Positions 16,530 to 24,423 of a DNA stretch of 28,881 nucleotides are shown here, one piece after another. Origin of the DNA: Clostridiales bacterium UBA1758 (GTDB taxonomy: Bacteria; Bacillota; Clostridia; Oscillospirales; UBA1758); contig DCHG01000011.1 in the NCBI GenBank assembly GCA_002315595.1, positions 1 to 28,881 on the forward strand, in the 5' to 3' direction. Position 1 is the stretch's first letter. Every line of letters begins with the position of its first letter. Made by a program: the position numbers and the translations under genes. The notes below the pieces were generated by a model. That model was not told the origin of the DNA and made no database searches. It was given only the letters and a program-made list of their open reading frames with translations.

Positions 16530-16708
16530 GGGACAAATGTGAAATTAAGAAAATCTTCATTGGGTAAATTTTGTCAATCTTTTCATAAAAACGGTGAATT
16601 TCGACCGTATCGGCGCAAAAATTCGTTTTTGGAACGCCGAATTGTGCGGAATGTCAATTCAAATGCCGAATGACGGATTATTTTTTCTTGTTTTGCAGAA
16701 AAAAACAG
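16530..16708. other. Gene-free region between the rodA and hydC promoters, with stacked hairpins
   Basis: No coding frame is credible here. Four hairpins sit in a row: ACGGT/ACCGT (16591-16608); CGGCG-CAAAAA around a TTCG tetraloop with a 3-base bulge (16611-16639); GAATTG/CAATTC (16639-16660); and a short stem AAT-g-CCG/CGG-ATT followed by A and six T (16662-16686) that resembles an intrinsic terminator on plus. The two divergent promoters point away from this block, so neither should transcribe it. Confidence 0.5.
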
Positions 16709-16737
16709 TTCCCTTTTTGATTTTGTTGTGGTATAAT
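16709..16737 (+). promoter_or_regulatory. Promoter of the hydCBA operon
   Basis: Strong -10 TATAAT (16732-16737) with an extended TGG just upstream; the -35 at 17 bases (TTCCCT, 16709-16714) is poor. It lies 61 bases before the hydC ATG. Confidence 0.65.
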
Positions 16738-16743
16738 CAACAA
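16723..16743. promoter_or_regulatory. Inverted repeat over the hydC -10 (operator candidate)
   Basis: TTGTTG-9-CAACAA, perfectly symmetric arms bracketing the -10. The half-site resembles the Rex redox repressor half-site TTGTTA, and Rex commonly controls fermentation and hydrogenase genes, but the spacing differs from the usual Rex site. Confidence 0.4.
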
Positions 16744-16798
16744 TGATAATCTATGCGCAATTATCAACATTAACTGTCAATAGATAGGAGGGCTTTAG

Positions 16799-17299
16799 AT
16801 GCCAAACAAGAAGACCAGCGTGCCCTTTAAAGGCACACCTGAACAGGAAGCACAGCTGAGAAAGGCTCTGGAAGTGATCAAGAACGAAAAGGGCGCTCTG
16901 ATGCCGGCTTTGCAGAAGGCTCAGGAAATCTACGGTTACCTGCCTGAGGAAGTACAGATCATCGTCGCCGAGACGCTTGGTGTGTCCCTTTCCGAAGTGT
17001 ACGGTGTTTCCACGTTCTACGCCCAGTTCACTTTGAACCCGAAGGGCGAAACCCGTATCAGCGTTTGCCTCGGTACCGCTTGCTACGTCAAAAACTCCGG
17101 TGCAATTCTCGACAAAATTTGCGCCCGTGTCGGCTGTCAAGCCGGCGAGTGTTCCTCCGACGGTAAGTTCTCCATCGACGCCGTTCGTTGTGTCGGTGCC
17201 TGCGGACTCGCCCCGGTCGTTATCATCAACGATGAGGTCTTTGGTCGACTCACCCCCGCCGATGTCGATAAGGTTCTCGATAAGTACATCGCAAAGTAG
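16799..17299 (+). CDS. hydC: NAD-linked [FeFe] hydrogenase, NuoE-like [2Fe-2S] subunit
   Basis: This 166-residue thioredoxin-like [2Fe-2S] protein belongs to the NuoE/HydC/HndA family. The four ligands are visible: Cys90 and Cys95 (CLGTAC), Cys131 and Cys135 (CVGAC). The N-terminal helical part includes IYGYLPEEV and GVSTFYAQF, standard for the family. It works with HydB and HydA in a cytosolic complex. GGAGGG is placed 8 bases upstream of ATG 16799. It is first in the operon and is separated from hydB by an unusually long 264-base gap. Confidence 0.95.
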   Translation: MPNKKTSVPFKGTPEQEAQLRKALEVIKNEKGALMPALQKAQEIYGYLPEEVQIIVAETLGVSLSEVYGVSTFYAQFTLNPKGETRISVCLGTACYVKNSGAILDKICARVGCQAGECSSDGKFSIDAVRCVGACGLAPVVIINDEVFGRLTPADVDKVLDKYIAK

Positions 17300-17563
17300 G
17301 CTTGATTCAAATGCGATCTGTACCGCGTATGAATTCTGCGCAGAACTTGCTTCTTAGTTCTCGGACAAGCTTCCGCAACGGAGCTTTTCGATCAATAACG
17401 GTGTGAAGCTTGTATGAATTCGAAACGGCTAAATCGTTTGTTTCGTCCTGACCGAGATCAGTATGATTCTCGCGGTGTTCCTTTTCGGAACCCGAGGTCG
17501 AGATCCGGTTACCCGGTTTTGTCAACTCAAAAAAAGATCTATTTTATGGAGGTGCCAGTTTAG
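17300..17563 (+). other. Structured gene-free gap inside the hyd operon
   Basis: There is no convincing gene; the minus-strand 72-codon frame here has no family features or ribosome site. The RNA would fold into several elements: a palindrome TTCTGCGCAGAA (17334-17345); GCTTCCG pairing with CGGAGC (17369-17384); ACAAGCTTC (17365-17373) pairing instead with GAAGCTTGT (17405-17413); CGAGA/TCTCG (17453-17472); GTTCC/GGAAC (17477-17491); and a short CCGG/CCGG stem followed by TTTT (17505-17520). The second and third pairings are mutually exclusive. The hydB ribosome site GGAGGTG lies at the end. Confidence 0.5.
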
Positions 17564-19438
17564 ATGAAGACACTTGAAGAACTCGCTGCCGTCCGTGGTC
17601 AAATGCAGGATGATATTGCCCTGCGTACGGGTGGAAAAGCGAACGCAAATAAAAAAGTCAGATCTCACATTCTCGTCTGCGGCGGTACCGGTTGTACCTC
17701 TTCCGGTAGCCCTGCCATCAGAGAGAAATTCGTGAGCGAACTTGCCAAACACGGACTTTCCGAAGAAGTCAAAGTCATCCAGACGGGATGTTTCGGCCTT
17801 TGCTCCCTCGGCCCGGTCGTCATTGTCTACCCGGAAGGCTCGTTCTACTCCCGCATTACCATTGATGACGTCGAAGAGATCGTCACCAAGCATATCGCCG
17901 GCGGCGAAGTCGTCGAGCGTTTGCTCTATCATGAAGCCGGCAATAGTGAGCCGACTCATTCCCTTTCGGACACCCGCTTCAACAAGAAGCAGGTTCGTAT
18001 CGCCCTGCGTAACTGCGGCGTGATCGATCCGGAAAACATCAACGAATACATTGGCCGCGGCGGTTACGAAGCCATCGGTAAGATCCTTACCAGCATGACT
18101 CCTGCCCAGGTCATTGAAACCATGAAGGCTTCCGGCCTCCGCGGACGCGGCGGTGCAGGATTCCCGACCGGCATGAAGTGGGAATTCGCTTCCAAGTCCG
18201 CCGGCCCGATCAAGTATGTCTGCTGCAACGCCGACGAAGGCGACCCCGGCGCATTCATGGATCGTTCCATCCTTGAAGGTGACCCGCACAGTGTTCTCGA
18301 GGCTATGAGCATCGCCGCTTACGCCATCGGATCCAATCAGGGTTACATCTACATCCGTGCCGAATATCCGATCGCCGTCGAAAGATTGAAGATCGCCCTC
18401 AAACAAGCCAGAGAATACGGAATGCTCGGCAAAAACATTTTCGGCACCGATTTCAGTTTCGACATCGACATCCGTCTCGGCGCCGGCGCATTCGTCTGCG
18501 GCGAAGAGACTGCTCTTATGACCTCCATCGAGGGCAACCGCGGTGAGCCGCGTCCGCGTCCTCCGTTCCCGGCGGTCAAAGGTCTGTTCGAAAAGCCGAC
18601 CATCCTCAACAACGTCGAAACCTATGCCAACATCCCGTGGATTTTCACCCACGGCGTCGAAGAATTCACCAAGATCGGCACCGAACGCTCCAAGGGTACC
18701 AAGGTCTTCGCCCTCGGCGGTAAAATCGTCAACACCGGCCTTGTTGAAGTTCCGATGGGCATCACCCTTCGTGAAATTATCGAAGACATCGGTGGCGGTT
18801 GCCCGAACGGCAAAAAGTTCAAGGCTGCTCAGACCGGCGGTCCTTCCGGCGGTTGCATTCCTGCTTCCTTGATCGACACCCCGATCGACTATGACAACCT
18901 TTCCAAGATCGGCGCTATGATGGGCTCCGGCGGACTTATCGTCATGGACGAGGACAACTGCATGGTCGATATCGCCAAATTCTTCCTCGCCTTCACCGTC
19001 GATGAGTCCTGCGGTAAGTGCGCACCGTGCCGTATCGGTACCAAGCGTCTGTATCAGATGCTTGAAAAGATCACCTCCGGCAATGCCACTCTCGAAGATC
19101 TCGACAAAATGGAAGAACTCTGCAATCACATCAAGGCCAGTTCCCTCTGCGCCCTCGGTCAGACTGCTCCAAACCCGGTTCTCTCCACTCTGAAATACTT
19201 CAGAGATGAATATGTTGCTCACGTCGTCGACAAAAAGTGCCCGGCCGGCGTCTGCAAAGACCTGCTCGCTTATAAGATCACCGATAAGTGCCGTGGATGC
19301 ACCGCCTGCGCCAGAGCCTGCCCGGTTAACGCAATCACCGGAAAGGTTAAGGAACAGCACGTCATCGACAACGCCAAGTGCATTAAGTGCGGTTCCTGCA
19401 TGAGCACCTGTAAGTTCGGCGCCATCATCAAAGAATAA
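17564..19438 (+). CDS. hydB: NAD-linked [FeFe] hydrogenase, NuoF-like flavin/NADH subunit
   Basis: HydB carries the NADH site and FMN and is the electron hub of the complex. At 624 residues it shows all HydB modules: N-terminal thioredoxin-like [2Fe-2S] domain (Cys39, Cys44, Cys76, Cys80); NADH/FMN core with GRGGAGFPTG (194-203) and NADEGDPGAF (222-231); SLBB region; a [4Fe-4S] site ESCGKCAPC (Cys483, 486, 489, with Cys529); and a C-terminal two-[4Fe-4S] ferredoxin domain (Cys576/579/582/586 and Cys606/609/612/616). GGAGGTG is 9 bases from the ATG. This architecture is the one found in bifurcating hydrogenases that use NADH and ferredoxin. Confidence 0.96.
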   Translation: MKTLEELAAVRGQMQDDIALRTGGKANANKKVRSHILVCGGTGCTSSGSPAIREKFVSELAKHGLSEEVKVIQTGCFGLCSLGPVVIVYPEGSFYSRITIDDVEEIVTKHIAGGEVVERLLYHEAGNSEPTHSLSDTRFNKKQVRIALRNCGVIDPENINEYIGRGGYEAIGKILTSMTPAQVIETMKASGLRGRGGAGFPTGMKWEFASKSAGPIKYVCCNADEGDPGAFMDRSILEGDPHSVLEAMSIAAYAIGSNQGYIYIRAEYPIAVERLKIALKQAREYGMLGKNIFGTDFSFDIDIRLGAGAFVCGEETALMTSIEGNRGEPRPRPPFPAVKGLFEKPTILNNVETYANIPWIFTHGVEEFTKIGTERSKGTKVFALGGKIVNTGLVEVPMGITLREIIEDIGGGCPNGKKFKAAQTGGPSGGCIPASLIDTPIDYDNLSKIGAMMGSGGLIVMDEDNCMVDIAKFFLAFTVDESCGKCAPCRIGTKRLYQMLEKITSGNATLEDLDKMEELCNHIKASSLCALGQTAPNPVLSTLKYFRDEYVAHVVDKKCPAGVCKDLLAYKITDKCRGCTACARACPVNAITGKVKEQHVIDNAKCIKCGSCMSTCKFGAIIKE

Positions 19439-19459
19439 GCGGAGGAAGGAGAAAAGATA

Positions 19460-21211
19460 ATGGAAACTGTAAATATTAAAATCAACGGTATTGACGTTGT
19501 CGCTCCTAAGTCTGCCACGATCCTCGAGGCTGCGAGACTTGCCGGCATCGAAATTCCGACTCTTTGCTATTTGAAAGACCTCAACCAAATCGGCTCCTGC
19601 CGTATGTGCGTTGTCGAGGTCAAGGGCGCAAGAAGCCTTGTTGCCGCCTGCGTCTATCCTGTCAATGAGGGCATGGAAGTGTTCACAAACACTCCGGCGG
19701 TTCAGCGCTCCCGCAGACTCACCCTCGAACTGATCCTCAGCAATCACCGTATGGAGTGCCTTACCTGCGCACGCAACCATCATTGCGAACTGCAAACGCT
19801 TGCCGAACAACTCGGCGTCGATCAGGTTCGTTTTGCCCACGAGGATTTGAAGCCCCAACTCGAAGAAGATATGCACCTTGTCCGCGATAATTCCAAGTGC
19901 ATTCTCTGCCGTCGTTGTGTCGCGGCGTGCAAAAAGCAGCAGGGTGTTGCCGTCATCGGCCCGAACGATCGTGGTTACAACACCCACATTGGTTGCGCCT
20001 TTGACCGTGACCTTGTCGAAACGTCCTGCGTTTCCTGCGGTCAGTGTATTGTTGCATGCCCGACCGGCGCTTTGACCGAAAAGGACAACACCGGTGATGT
20101 CTGGGCGGCTCTTGCCGATCCGACCAAGCACGTCATTGTCGGTACTGCTCCGTCCGTCCGTGCCACCCTCGGTGAAGAATTCGGCAGAGCGATCGGCACC
20201 AATGTCGAAGGACAAATGGTCGCCGCCCTCCGTCGTCTCGGATTTGAAAAGGTCTTCGATGTTGACACCGCCGCCGACTTCACCATCATGGAAGAAGGCA
20301 CCGAATTCATCGAAAGAATGCAGAATGGCGGAGCCCTCCCGCTGATCACCTCCTGCTCGCCCGGATGGATCCGTTTCTGTGAACAGTATTATCCGGAATT
20401 CATTCCGAACCTTTCTTCCTGCAAGTCCCCGCAGCAGATGTTCGGTGCGCTCGTGAAAACTTATTATGCGCAGAAGGAAGGCATTGATCCGAAGGACATT
20501 TATGTCGTTTCCATCATGCCGTGTACTGCCAAGAAGTTCGAGATCAACCGCGAAGATCAGTCCGCTGTTGAAGGTTGCAAGGATGTTGACGCCGCCCTCA
20601 CCACCCGTGAACTCGGCCGCATGATCCGCAAGGCGGGCATCATGTTCAACGAACTGCCCGAAGAAGAATTTGATCCGATGCTCGGTGTTTCCACCGGCGC
20701 GAGCGTCATTTTCGGCGCCACCGGCGGCGTTATGGAGGCTGCTCTCCGTACCGTTACCGAAGTTCTCACCGGCAAGACGCTTGAAAAGGTCGAATTTACC
20801 CAGGTTCGCGGAACCGAAGGTATCAAGGAAGCCACCCTCGACGTCAATGGCAAGATCGTTCACGCCGCCGTCGCTTCCGGCCTCGCCAACTGCCGCAAAG
20901 TCCTTGACGCCGTCAAGTCCGGCGAAGCCCACTATGACTTCATCGAATTTATGGCTTGCCCGGGCGGATGCGTCAACGGTGGCGGTCAGCCGCAGCAGAC
21001 CAGTGCCGTTCGTAGCAATGTCGATCTCCGTGCGCTCCGTGCAAAGGCTCTGTATGATCAGGATGCCGGTATGAAATTCCGCAAGAGCCACGAAAACCCG
21101 ATCGTCAAGACCGTATATGATGAATTCCTCGGCGGTAAGCCGGGCACTCATAAGGCTCATGAGATCCTGCACACTTCGTACAAGGCTCGTCCGAAGTACA
21201 AACTCGACTAA
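19460..21211 (+). CDS. hydA: [FeFe] hydrogenase catalytic subunit (group A3-like)
   Basis: HydA reduces protons or oxidises H2 at the H-cluster. The 583 residues contain an N-terminal [2Fe-2S] domain (Cys36, 47, 50, 64), a His-Cys [4Fe-4S] site (His96, Cys100, 103, 109), two [4Fe-4S] clusters (Cys147/150/153/157 and Cys190/193/196/200) and the H-cluster domain with L1 TSCSPGW (297-303), L2 MPCTAKKFE (Cys355) and L3 ACPGGCVNGGGQP (Cys500, Cys504). L1 has Ser300 where many hydrogenases have a second Cys. With HydB and HydC it matches trimeric NAD/ferredoxin bifurcating enzymes. The maturases HydE, HydF and HydG are not in this window. A strong GGAGGAAGGAG precedes the ATG. Confidence 0.96.
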   Translation: METVNIKINGIDVVAPKSATILEAARLAGIEIPTLCYLKDLNQIGSCRMCVVEVKGARSLVAACVYPVNEGMEVFTNTPAVQRSRRLTLELILSNHRMECLTCARNHHCELQTLAEQLGVDQVRFAHEDLKPQLEEDMHLVRDNSKCILCRRCVAACKKQQGVAVIGPNDRGYNTHIGCAFDRDLVETSCVSCGQCIVACPTGALTEKDNTGDVWAALADPTKHVIVGTAPSVRATLGEEFGRAIGTNVEGQMVAALRRLGFEKVFDVDTAADFTIMEEGTEFIERMQNGGALPLITSCSPGWIRFCEQYYPEFIPNLSSCKSPQQMFGALVKTYYAQKEGIDPKDIYVVSIMPCTAKKFEINREDQSAVEGCKDVDAALTTRELGRMIRKAGIMFNELPEEEFDPMLGVSTGASVIFGATGGVMEAALRTVTEVLTGKTLEKVEFTQVRGTEGIKEATLDVNGKIVHAAVASGLANCRKVLDAVKSGEAHYDFIEFMACPGGCVNGGGQPQQTSAVRSNVDLRALRAKALYDQDAGMKFRKSHENPIVKTVYDEFLGGKPGTHKAHEILHTSYKARPKYKLD

Positions 21212-21231
21212 TTCAGTCGTAAAAAATGATG

Positions 21232-21260
21232 AAACCCCTGCTCGAAAGAGCAGGGGTTTT
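21232..21260. terminator. Terminator of the hydCBA operon (bidirectional)
   Basis: A perfect 12-base stem AAACCCCTGCTC / GAGCAGGGGTTT with a GAAA loop, ending in TTTTG on plus and in TTTCATCATTTTT on minus. Confidence 0.88.
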
Positions 21261-21270
21261 GTATATTTAT

Positions 21271-21612
21271 TCATTTTATCGGTCCGAATAACACGATGTT
21301 GATACTTTTGTGTTGTTGTGCCGCATAGTTCAGCGAAAATGCCGTCCCACGGGAAACACCGTCCCAAAAGGCATACACCGATCCGCATCGGTCGATGATC
21401 GTCTTGTCGCGGAGCAAGGGCGCGCTTCGTCCGAAAGAATTGTAGTCGGGACGGAGAACGGTCAACGGGATCGCGTGCTTTTTTGCCCATTGGATCGCGC
21501 AGTTGTCAACACCCTGTGCGCCACCGGTGATGACTTCCGAAACGAGGTCGGCGGTGAGATAGCGGTCGAGATCAATTTGTAGCCCCCGTGAGCCGATGAT
21601 TGCAATTTTCAT
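21271..21612 (-). CDS. Small SLOG-superfamily protein
   Basis: This 113-residue protein begins MKIAIIGSRG and has TGGAQGVDNCAIQWAK, the two glycine-rich signatures of the SLOG fold (relatives of DprA, LOG and YpsA-like proteins), which bind nucleotides or their derivatives. No other domain is present, so the substrate is open. ATG 21612 has CAGGAG 7 bases upstream; the longer frame (to 21690) runs through the promoter and is not used. It is a single-gene unit. Confidence 0.8.
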   Translation of the reverse strand: MKIAIIGSRGLQIDLDRYLTADLVSEVITGGAQGVDNCAIQWAKKHAIPLTVLRPDYNSFGRSAPLLRDKTIIDRCGSVYAFWDGVSRGTAFSLNYAAQQHKSINIVLFGPIK

Positions 21613-21648
21613 GAAATTCTCCTGACGGTGAAAACTTGTTCCGTAGAC

Positions 21649-21677
21649 ATTATATAGTGCGCAAGTCCGAAACGCAA
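21649..21677 (-). promoter_or_regulatory. Promoter of the SLOG gene
   Basis: Minus strand: -35 TTGCGT (21677-21672), 17-base spacer, -10 TATAAT (21654-21649). Confidence 0.7.
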
Positions 21678-21736
21678 GCAAAAGTATCAATATTCGCCAA
21701 AAATCCCGGCGGACGCGTGAAATGAGGGATATGGTA

Positions 21737-21765
21737 TTTACTTTTTGCCGTCTTTGGGGTATAAT
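21737..21765 (+). promoter_or_regulatory. Promoter of prfB
   Basis: -35 TTTACT (21737-21742), 17-base spacer, -10 TATAAT (21760-21765), 30 bases before the ATG. Confidence 0.78.
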
Positions 21766-21794
21766 AAAACAGATAATGATATAGGGGTAATACT

Positions 21795-22904
21795 ATGATT
21801 GATCTTCACGAATACAAATTAAAATTAGAGGCACTGATGCCCGAACTGAAAAAACTGCGTGCCGCGCTTGGTATTGAAGCCACAGAAAAGCGCATTGCCG
21901 AACTTGACGGGCTGATGAACGCGCAGGATTTTTGGGATTCCCCGGACGAAAGCAAAAAAGTTTTGGTTGAATCCAAGCGACTGAAAGACAAACTTGAATC
22001 CTTCCGTTCCCTTGAACGCGAACACGACGATGTCTACACCCTTATTGAACTTGCATTGGAAGCGGAGGACGAATCGCTTGACGGCGAAATTGTTTCCGGC
22101 ACGGAAAAACTGGAATCCGACGTTGAAAATATGCGCCTTGCCACGCTATTAAGCGGTGAATTTGATTCGGCGAACGCGATCATGAGTTTTCAGGCGGGTG
22201 CAGGCGGAACGGAAGCGCAGGACTGGACGCAGATGTTGTACCGTATGTATACGCACTGGGCGGAACGCCACGGCTTCACCTATAAACTTCTCGACTATAT
22301 CGAAGGCGATGAAGCGGGGCTTAAATCTGCGTCCATTCTCATCGAAGGCACGAATTCATACGGCTTTTTGCGTAGCGAGGGTGGCGTCCACCGTCTTGTC
22401 CGCGTTTCACCGTTTGACGCGTCAGGCCGTCGCCATACCTCGTTTGCGGCGGTCGAGGTCATGCCGGAAATCAGCGATGAGATCGAGGTTGAAATCCGTG
22501 AAGAAGACCTGAAAGTCGACACCTACCGTTCCGGCGGAGCCGGCGGTCAGCACGTCAACAAGACCGAATCCGCCATTCGTATCACGCATATCCCGTCCGG
22601 CGTTGTCGTTGCCTGCCAAAACGAGCGCAGTCAGCATCAAAACCGTGAAGTCGCCATGCGTATGCTTCGTTCCAAACTTGTCGAAATCAAAGAACGCGAA
22701 CATCTCGAAAAGATCGAAGATATCAAGGGCGAACAAAAACTCATCGAATGGGGCAGTCAGATCCGTTCGTATGTTTTCATGCCGTACACGCTTGTCAAAG
22801 ATCACCGCACGAATTTTGAAATCGGCAATGTCAACGCCGTGATGGACGGCGATCTTGACGGTTTCATCAACGCCTATTTGACCAAGCAGGCACTCGGCGA
22901 ATAA
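21795..22904 (+). CDS. prfB: Peptide chain release factor 2
   Basis: RF2 recognises UAA and UGA stop codons and triggers peptide release. The 369-residue protein has the helical N-terminal domain, the stop-codon recognition SPF motif (in VRVSPFDASGRRHTSF) and the catalytic GGQ in GGAGGQHVNKTESA. The reading frame is continuous from the ATG at 21795: no in-frame TGA and no programmed +1 frameshift near codon 25, where the coding sequence reads AALGIEATEKR. Most bacterial prfB genes keep that autoregulatory frameshift. AGGGG lies upstream of the start. It has its own promoter and terminator. Confidence 0.97.
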   Translation: MIDLHEYKLKLEALMPELKKLRAALGIEATEKRIAELDGLMNAQDFWDSPDESKKVLVESKRLKDKLESFRSLEREHDDVYTLIELALEAEDESLDGEIVSGTEKLESDVENMRLATLLSGEFDSANAIMSFQAGAGGTEAQDWTQMLYRMYTHWAERHGFTYKLLDYIEGDEAGLKSASILIEGTNSYGFLRSEGGVHRLVRVSPFDASGRRHTSFAAVEVMPEISDEIEVEIREEDLKVDTYRSGGAGGQHVNKTESAIRITHIPSGVVVACQNERSQHQNREVAMRMLRSKLVEIKEREHLEKIEDIKGEQKLIEWGSQIRSYVFMPYTLVKDHRTNFEIGNVNAVMDGDLDGFINAYLTKQALGE

Positions 22905-22917
22905 TGATAAAATAATT

Positions 22918-22953
22918 AAAACCCGTCCGAAGCAAATGCTTCGGGCGGGTTTT
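22918..22953. terminator. Bidirectional terminator between prfB and the regulator gene
   Basis: A 16-base stem AAAACCCGTCCGAAGC / GCTTCGGGCGGGTTTT with one G-T pair and an AAAT loop. It serves two convergent genes. Confidence 0.88.
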
Positions 22954-22970
22954 GTCGTTTCCGGGATATT

Positions 22971-24164
22971 TTATGTCGATGTTTTTTCTTTCAAACAATC
23001 CTGAAATAATTCGACCAATTCCTGACGGCTTTTGATGTTGAGTTTTTCGTAGATGTCGGAAAGTTTGTTGGATACCGTCTGCGGGGAGAAATGCGTTTTT
23101 TCGGCGATTACTTTGTTGGAATAGCCGTTAAAAACATAGAGCAACAATTGAAAATCCCCGCTTGAAAGATTGCTGTAAATTTCCGTAAAATTGTAATGCT
23201 TTGTGAAGTCGGCGTAATTTCGGCTGATTATTTCGCTTTGAAGCCGGATCGTTTTATTAAATTCCGCGGGAAAATCGCCGATGACTTCACGATAGACATT
23301 CGGGTAATAGGACAAAAGGTCGACCGCGCAAAGAAGCAGATTATGCTCGTGTGCGATGGAGATCGCACGTCGTAAATGGAAAAGCATAAGCGTATTTTCG
23401 TGTGACAAATAATAGGCAACGAACAGAATTCGGTGCAATTCCTGCGCTTCGAAAAAATACCCGCTGCTTTCCATAATCCGACTGAGAATTTCGAATTGTG
23501 TCAGTCGATCGATCGCATGAATATTTTCGAAATTGTCCCCGGCAAGTCGAAAAATAGACAAAAACGCCATTAAATTCTGTACGGACGGATGATAGTTGTA
23601 TTGCGGATCAATGTCGAAATGCTTGGAAACGGAGCCGTAAAAGCCGCAGAAGCAGTTAAGCCACGGCAATAACATTTCCATATCCTTTTTGTGGGGGAAA
23701 TCCTGCGCCAAAGCAGAACATAGCCGGTCATAGTATGTGCGATAGTTGATTTCCCGGCGATAGACGCTGGAAAGTGCCGCCATAAAGGCGGTTGCGCCGA
23801 TTTTTACATATATGTTTTCGGCGTGATCGGCAAGGTATGAAAAGGCTCGTTGCGCTTTTGGAAAGTTGCAGGCATATAGATCCACTTGCGCCGTGCGAAG
23901 TTGCAATTCTTCTTTCGTCAGCGGGGGAACAAAAGCGTCCGCAGGGAAATTTACATAGAGTGGAAAACGAAAAAAATCCGTCGTTTCCGCGTGTCCTTCC
24001 CGCTTTGTTCTGGCGTCGACGGGTTTTTGCACGGTTTTGGGGAACATCCAGCGATTTCCGAATTGTACCGCACCATCAATGCGGCCCTCGCGGGCAAGTC
24101 GGATAATACGACATTGACTGATCCCCCAAAGGACGGACACTTCCTTGCTGGTTAGAAATTCCAT
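22971..24164 (-). CDS. Transcriptional regulator with an HTH domain at each end
   Basis: A 397-residue protein. Residues 1-45 (LTSKEVSVLWGISQCRIIRL, then EGRIDGAVQFGNRWMFPK) look like an excisionase/MerR-type winged HTH. Residues 60-330 are helical and rich in aromatic residues, resembling the TPR-like sensor part of MalT-type regulators. Residues 338-397 are a LuxR-type C-terminal HTH (FNGYSNKVIAEKTHFS, then QTVSNKLSDIYEKLNI). No ATPase domain is present. ATG 24164 has GAGGA 9 bases upstream; the longer frame to 24446 crosses the promoter and is not used. It is divergent from the large surface protein, its most likely target by position. Confidence 0.82.
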   Translation of the reverse strand: MEFLTSKEVSVLWGISQCRIIRLAREGRIDGAVQFGNRWMFPKTVQKPVDARTKREGHAETTDFFRFPLYVNFPADAFVPPLTKEELQLRTAQVDLYACNFPKAQRAFSYLADHAENIYVKIGATAFMAALSSVYRREINYRTYYDRLCSALAQDFPHKKDMEMLLPWLNCFCGFYGSVSKHFDIDPQYNYHPSVQNLMAFLSIFRLAGDNFENIHAIDRLTQFEILSRIMESSGYFFEAQELHRILFVAYYLSHENTLMLFHLRRAISIAHEHNLLLCAVDLLSYYPNVYREVIGDFPAEFNKTIRLQSEIISRNYADFTKHYNFTEIYSNLSSGDFQLLLYVFNGYSNKVIAEKTHFSPQTVSNKLSDIYEKLNIKSRQELVELFQDCLKEKTST

Positions 24165-24200
24165 CAAAAAATCCTCACTTTTTTGAATTGTATCGACATC

Positions 24201-24229
24201 AGTATAATATGTTTTTGGTAAAAAATCAA
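24201..24229 (-). promoter_or_regulatory. Promoter of the dual-HTH regulator
   Basis: Minus strand: -35 TTGATT (24229-24224), 17-base spacer, -10 TATACT (24206-24201). The G tract at 24230-24240 directly touches the -35. Confidence 0.75.
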
Positions 24230-24240
24230 GGGGGGGGGGG
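24230..24240. repeat. Homopolymer tract of 11 G
   Basis: Eleven consecutive G (C on the minus strand) sit immediately upstream of the regulator's -35 box and 183 bases before the surface-protein start. Such tracts change length by strand slippage. A length change here leaves the -35/-10 spacing intact but shifts upstream binding sites relative to the promoter. Confidence 0.9.
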
Positions 24241-24423
24241 TACTCAAAACCGACAAAAAAATTACAAAATTGTTCAAAAATACGGCATATTACATTCAAA
24301 CACCTGAAAAAATGAGTATAAAACGGCAGGCCGACATCTCTTCCAAAATAGCGAGAAAAGGTATATATTTGTATTAAGCCTAGTATAACTATGCGAATAT
24401 AAAAACGAGAGGATGCAAACACT

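Noticed and set aside
16530..16708. 6S RNA or riboswitch of a known class
   Set aside because: The hairpin order and lack of conserved core sequences do not match any class I can recognise by eye.
17307..17525. 72-codon minus-strand frame in the hydC-hydB gap
   Set aside because: No ribosome site, no recognisable domain, and it is antisense to the operon transcript.
17522..21490. 1322-codon open frame antisense to hydB and hydA
   Set aside because: It mirrors the codon-biased hydrogenase genes (they avoid TTA, CTA and TCA, so few stops appear on the other strand). It has no family features or ribosome site and spans two proven genes and their spacer.
24241..24423. SigA promoter for the surface-protein gene
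   Set aside because: TATAAC (24384-24389) and TATAAA (24398-24403) are present, but neither has an acceptable -35 at 16-18 bases, so I did not call one.
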